In this document: positions 6,437 to 8,363 of the stretch, piece after piece
How the letters are laid out: every line of letters begins with the position of its first letter
Position numbering within the stretch: position 1 is the stretch's first letter
Assembly: GCA_025361325.1 (NCBI GenBank)
Contig: JANYAL010000176.1
Span: 1 to 8,363 of the forward strand
Length of the DNA stretch: 8,363 bases
Direction of reading: 5' to 3'
Origin: Bacteroidota bacterium
GTDB lineage: Bacteria; Bacteroidota; Bacteroidia; Chitinophagales; Chitinophagaceae
Position numbers and translations under genes: made by a program
The notes under the pieces: generated by a model
Told to the model about the DNA's origin: nothing
The model's database searches: none
What the model saw: only the letters and a program-made list of their open reading frames with translations

Positions 6437-7651
6437 TCATCTCTTGCTCGCGATCAGCAAATTGAGGTCGGTGTATTTTAGATCAAAGCGTTCACTCAGG
6501 TAAAAGTTGGTCAAACTCCCCTTGAACAAATAGATGCCGCTCCGGATATTTATCTTATACCAGATCACGTTATCAATACCACCGTCTTCCGCAGTTTCCA
6601 GAAGTAGCGGCATTAGCACATTGCTGATAGCCTGGGAAGCCGTGCGGGCAAATCCGCTGGGAATATTGGGCACACAATAATGGATCACATAATATTTTAG
6701 GAATACTGGTTTCTCATGGGAAGTGACTTCGCTGGTTTCGAAACACCCACCCCGGTCAATGCTAACATCCACTATAACACTTCCTGGACGCATATTGCTT
6801 ACCATCTCCTCGCTAACCACAATCGGTGTCCGTCCCCCGGTACTGCTTAAGGCACCCACTGCCACATCACATGTTTTTAACTGCTTGGCCAGAATTTTGG
6901 GTTCTATAACAGAAGTCCACAATCTGCCACCGATATTGTTCTGCAGCCTTTTGAGTCGGTAGATACTATTGTCGAATATCTTCACGCTTGCACCCATTGC
7001 CAGGGCTGTCCGTGCCGCATACTCCCCAACAATCCCGGCACCGATAATAATCACTTTTGTTGGCGGAATACCACTTATACCCCCTACCAGTACGCCTTTC
7101 CCATTATTTGCATTGCTTAAATACTGGCCGGCAATCAACATCACCGCGCTCCCGGCAATCTCACTCATACTTCGTACGATTGGATTATGCCCGCTGTCAT
7201 CTTTCAGGTTCTCGAAGCTCAATGCTGTGATCCGTTTGTCCATCATCTTCTTCAGGATCTCGCGTTTCATTACGGCCAGGTGTATGGGTGAGATGATATA
7301 TTGATTGAGCTTCAGCAATTCGCAGTCCGCTTCACTCACGGGAGCACTTTTAACCAGTATGTCGCACTCAAATACCTCCTTTTTATCATAAGCGATCTTA
7401 GCACCAGCATCACTGTAATCCTTGTCATTATAACTGGCTCCATCTCCTGCCTTTGTTTCCACCACCACAAGGTGTCCGTTGGCTACCATAACCCCCACCG
7501 CTTCAGGTGTAAGCGCTATCCTATTCTCATTGAAAGAATTCTCCTTTGGGATACCGATCAGCAATGAAGTTCCTTTGGGTTTGATATCCAAGGTCTCCTC
7601 AAGGGTTTCATAACTGAACGATGAAGAGACATAGGGTTTTGATATTGCCAT
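6437..7651 (-). CDS. ald: Alanine dehydrogenase / transhydrogenase-alpha family protein
   Basis: The 404-residue protein fits the NAD-dependent alanine dehydrogenase family, which interconverts L-alanine and pyruvate plus ammonia in the cytoplasm. GIPKE and ENRIALTP (Arg44) mark the N-terminal substrate domain. MSEIAG, the Rossmann motif GAGIVG (204-209), SIDRGGCFETS (Asp299) and HYCVPNIPSGFARTAS (Asn329) follow family patterns. SPIHLA supplies the substrate His124. The canonical KVKEP lysine motif is replaced by KSAP (101-104), so the usual catalytic lysine seems absent or shifted. About 30 extra residues precede the domain and about 30 follow it, giving 404 against about 370. I chose ATG at 7651. 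An in-frame ATG at 7687 would give 416 residues but adds AT-rich intergenic coding with no family look, and a one-mismatch -7 box (TCAATTTG, 7667-7660) lies between the two. It is downstream of tsaE by 57 bases, likely one operon. Its stop is 4 bases from the convergent ABC gene. Confidence 0.85.
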   Translation of the reverse strand: MAISKPYVSSSFSYETLEETLDIKPKGTSLLIGIPKENSFNENRIALTPEAVGVMVANGHLVVVETKAGDGASYNDKDYSDAGAKIAYDKKEVFECDILVKSAPVSEADCELLKLNQYIISPIHLAVMKREILKKMMDKRITALSFENLKDDSGHNPIVRSMSEIAGSAVMLIAGQYLSNANNGKGVLVGGISGIPPTKVIIIGAGIVGEYAARTALAMGASVKIFDNSIYRLKRLQNNIGGRLWTSVIEPKILAKQLKTCDVAVGALSSTGGRTPIVVSEEMVSNMRPGSVIVDVSIDRGGCFETSEVTSHEKPVFLKYYVIHYCVPNIPSGFARTASQAISNVLMPLLLETAEDGGIDNVIWYKINIRSGIYLFKGSLTNFYLSERFDLKYTDLNLLIASKR

Positions 7652-7708
7652 AGTTAAAACAAATTGAAATTCAATAGTGTAAGCCATTTAGGCTCCCGCA
7701 GTTACAAT

Positions 7709-8122
7709 TTACATTTTTATTTGCAGCTTTCTAGCATTTGTATTGATAAAGGCCAGTGAAAGAAACAGGGTGCTTGGGGGAAGCAAAGCGGCGATCTTTT
7801 CAGGCCATTCCACGAAACATGTATGGCCTGAATAAAGACAATCCTCTACACCGGCATGAATGGCTTCAAGTTCATCCTTCAAACGGTAAATGTCCATATG
7901 ATACACGGGTTGGCTTTTCTGATCTGCATACTGATTGATGATGGAGTAGGTAGGGCTGGAAACGGTATCCTTTACACCCATGGCTTTGCATATAGCGTGA
8001 ATCAGCGTAGTCTTCCCGGAGCCCATTTCTCCCTTCAAGGCAATCACGGGGTTACCTACTGTCTCCTGCAAAATAGCATTTACGGCCCTCCCTATATCTT
8101 CCAGTTCAAAGATTAACTCCAT
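7709..8122 (-). CDS. tsaE: tRNA threonylcarbamoyladenosine biosynthesis ATPase TsaE
   Basis: TsaE is the small ATPase that works with TsaB and TsaD to make t6A at position 37 of ANN-decoding tRNAs. The 137 residues match the usual size. Visible motifs are the Walker A GEMGSGKTT (31-39), SSPTYSIINQY (55-65), the HMDIYRL motif (75-81) and VEWPEKI (104-110), all characteristic of the family. I chose ATG at 8122. The frame stays open to an ATG at 8227, but that would overlap the divergent ATPase gene, run through its promoter, and add 35 residues that the family lacks. A perfect -7 box ends 4 bases upstream of the chosen start, which supports it. The ald-family gene follows on the same strand. 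The partner genes tsaB and tsaD are not in the window. Confidence 0.95.
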   Translation of the reverse strand: MELIFELEDIGRAVNAILQETVGNPVIALKGEMGSGKTTLIHAICKAMGVKDTVSSPTYSIINQYADQKSQPVYHMDIYRLKDELEAIHAGVEDCLYSGHTCFVEWPEKIAALLPPSTLFLSLAFINTNARKLQIKM

Positions 8123-8126
8123 GATA

Positions 8127-8134
8127 CAAAGATA
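8127..8134 (-). promoter_or_regulatory. Candidate -7 promoter element for tsaE, close to the start codon
   Basis: Read on the - strand this is TATCTTTG, an exact TAnnTTTG match. Only four bases separate it from the tsaE ATG, so the predicted transcription start falls at or within a few bases of the A of ATG, which implies a leaderless message. No good TTTG -33 element is seen 19-21 bases upstream. Confidence 0.6.
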
Positions 8135-8172
8135 TTTTCCTTCATTAGTAATCCATTGAATGCAGTAAAGAA

Positions 8173-8180
8173 TAATTTTG
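8173..8180 (+). promoter_or_regulatory. Candidate -7 promoter element for the metal-transporting ATPase gene
   Basis: TAATTTTG is an exact TAnnTTTG match followed by CA. Exactly four bases separate it from the ATG at 8185, the same spacing as the divergent tsaE box, so this transcript is also predicted to be leaderless. No convincing -33 element is seen. I see no obvious metal-sensor operator in the 62-base divergent gap. Confidence 0.6.
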
Positions 8181-8184
8181 CAGA

Positions 8185-8363
8185 ATGGAAAAAGTAGAAT
8201 GGATAGTAGAAGGGATGAATTGCACAAACTGCGCTTTAACCATAACCAAGTACCTTAAAAAAGTAGGTCTCAAGGATGTAAAAGTGGATTTTATCGGTGG
8301 CGATTTAAGTTTTGAAACAAACGGATCCATAGCCAAAGAAGCCATAGCCAGGGGGATTGAGGG
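8185..8363 (+). CDS. Heavy-metal-translocating P-type ATPase, N-terminal metal-binding domain only (3' end outside window)
   Basis: Only the first 59 codons are present. They form most of a heavy-metal-associated (HMA) ferredoxin-like domain with the metal-binding motif GMNCTNCA, in which Cys13 and Cys16 would bind a soft cation such as Cu(I). Starting with an HMA domain right at the N-terminus is typical of P1B-type ATPases such as CopA, which export copper across the inner membrane. A stand-alone HMA chaperone of about 70 residues cannot be excluded because the gene runs off the window. The motif is GMNCTNCA rather than the more common GMTCxxC. The start is fixed by the ATG four bases after a perfect -7 box. 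The gene is divergent from tsaE. Confidence 0.8.
   Translation, partial: MEKVEWIVEGMNCTNCALTITKYLKKVGLKDVKVDFIGGDLSFETNGSIAKEAIARGIE

Noticed and set aside
7652..7687. A longer ald start at 7687 adding 12 residues.
   Set aside because: The extra codons are AT-rich spacer and a possible -7 box lies between the two ATGs. It is not fully excluded, since it would still leave 21 bases to tsaE.
7682..7694. Hairpin AGCC-ATTTA-GGCT in the tsaE-ald gap.
   Set aside because: A four-base stem without a following T-run on either strand. Not a credible terminator or riboswitch.
8123..8227. A longer tsaE start at 8227 adding 35 residues.
   Set aside because: It would overlap the start of the metal ATPase gene and both promoter boxes, and the family begins near the chosen Met (MELIFELEDI).

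Overview
The window looks like a stretch of core chromosome from a member of the Bacteroidota, most likely the Chitinophagaceae or a close relative. This is inferred from four things: the LpxC-FabZ fusion, a DUF5686-type outer-membrane protein with a carboxypeptidase-regulatory-like N-terminus, the lack of convincing Shine-Dalgarno sites, and promoter elements matching the Bacteroidota -7 consensus TAnnTTTG. I see no mobile element, tRNA, rRNA or CRISPR array. No gap between genes exceeds about 90 bases.

Positions 1-5782 hold a lipid A (Raetz pathway) cluster on the + strand: the 3' part of lpxD, a large outer-membrane protein gene (DUF5686 family), the lpxC-fabZ fusion and lpxA. LpxA adds the first 3-hydroxyacyl chain to UDP-GlcNAc, LpxC deacetylates the product, and LpxD adds the second chain. 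FabZ handles the 3-hydroxyacyl-ACP pool on which LpxA and LpxD draw. A short ABC-type ATPase gene without a visible permease (5812-6432) follows lpxA by 29 bases and is probably part of the same transcript.

Positions 6437-8122 hold two - strand genes, tsaE (tRNA t6A37 biosynthesis ATPase) followed by an alanine dehydrogenase-family gene. The latter converges on the ABC gene with only 4 bases between the stop codons. At the right edge, a heavy-metal P-type ATPase gene starts on the + strand, divergent from tsaE across 62 bases.

The content is largely conventional. Points worth a second look are the paired, apparently leaderless divergent promoters between tsaE and the metal ATPase, the unusual Q-loop and H-loop residues of the ABC ATPase, the missing canonical lysine in the alanine dehydrogenase homologue, the forced non-ATG start of the outer-membrane protein gene within the lpx cluster, and two -7-like boxes plus an overlapping micro-ORF at the lpxC start. 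I found no convincing new multi-gene system.
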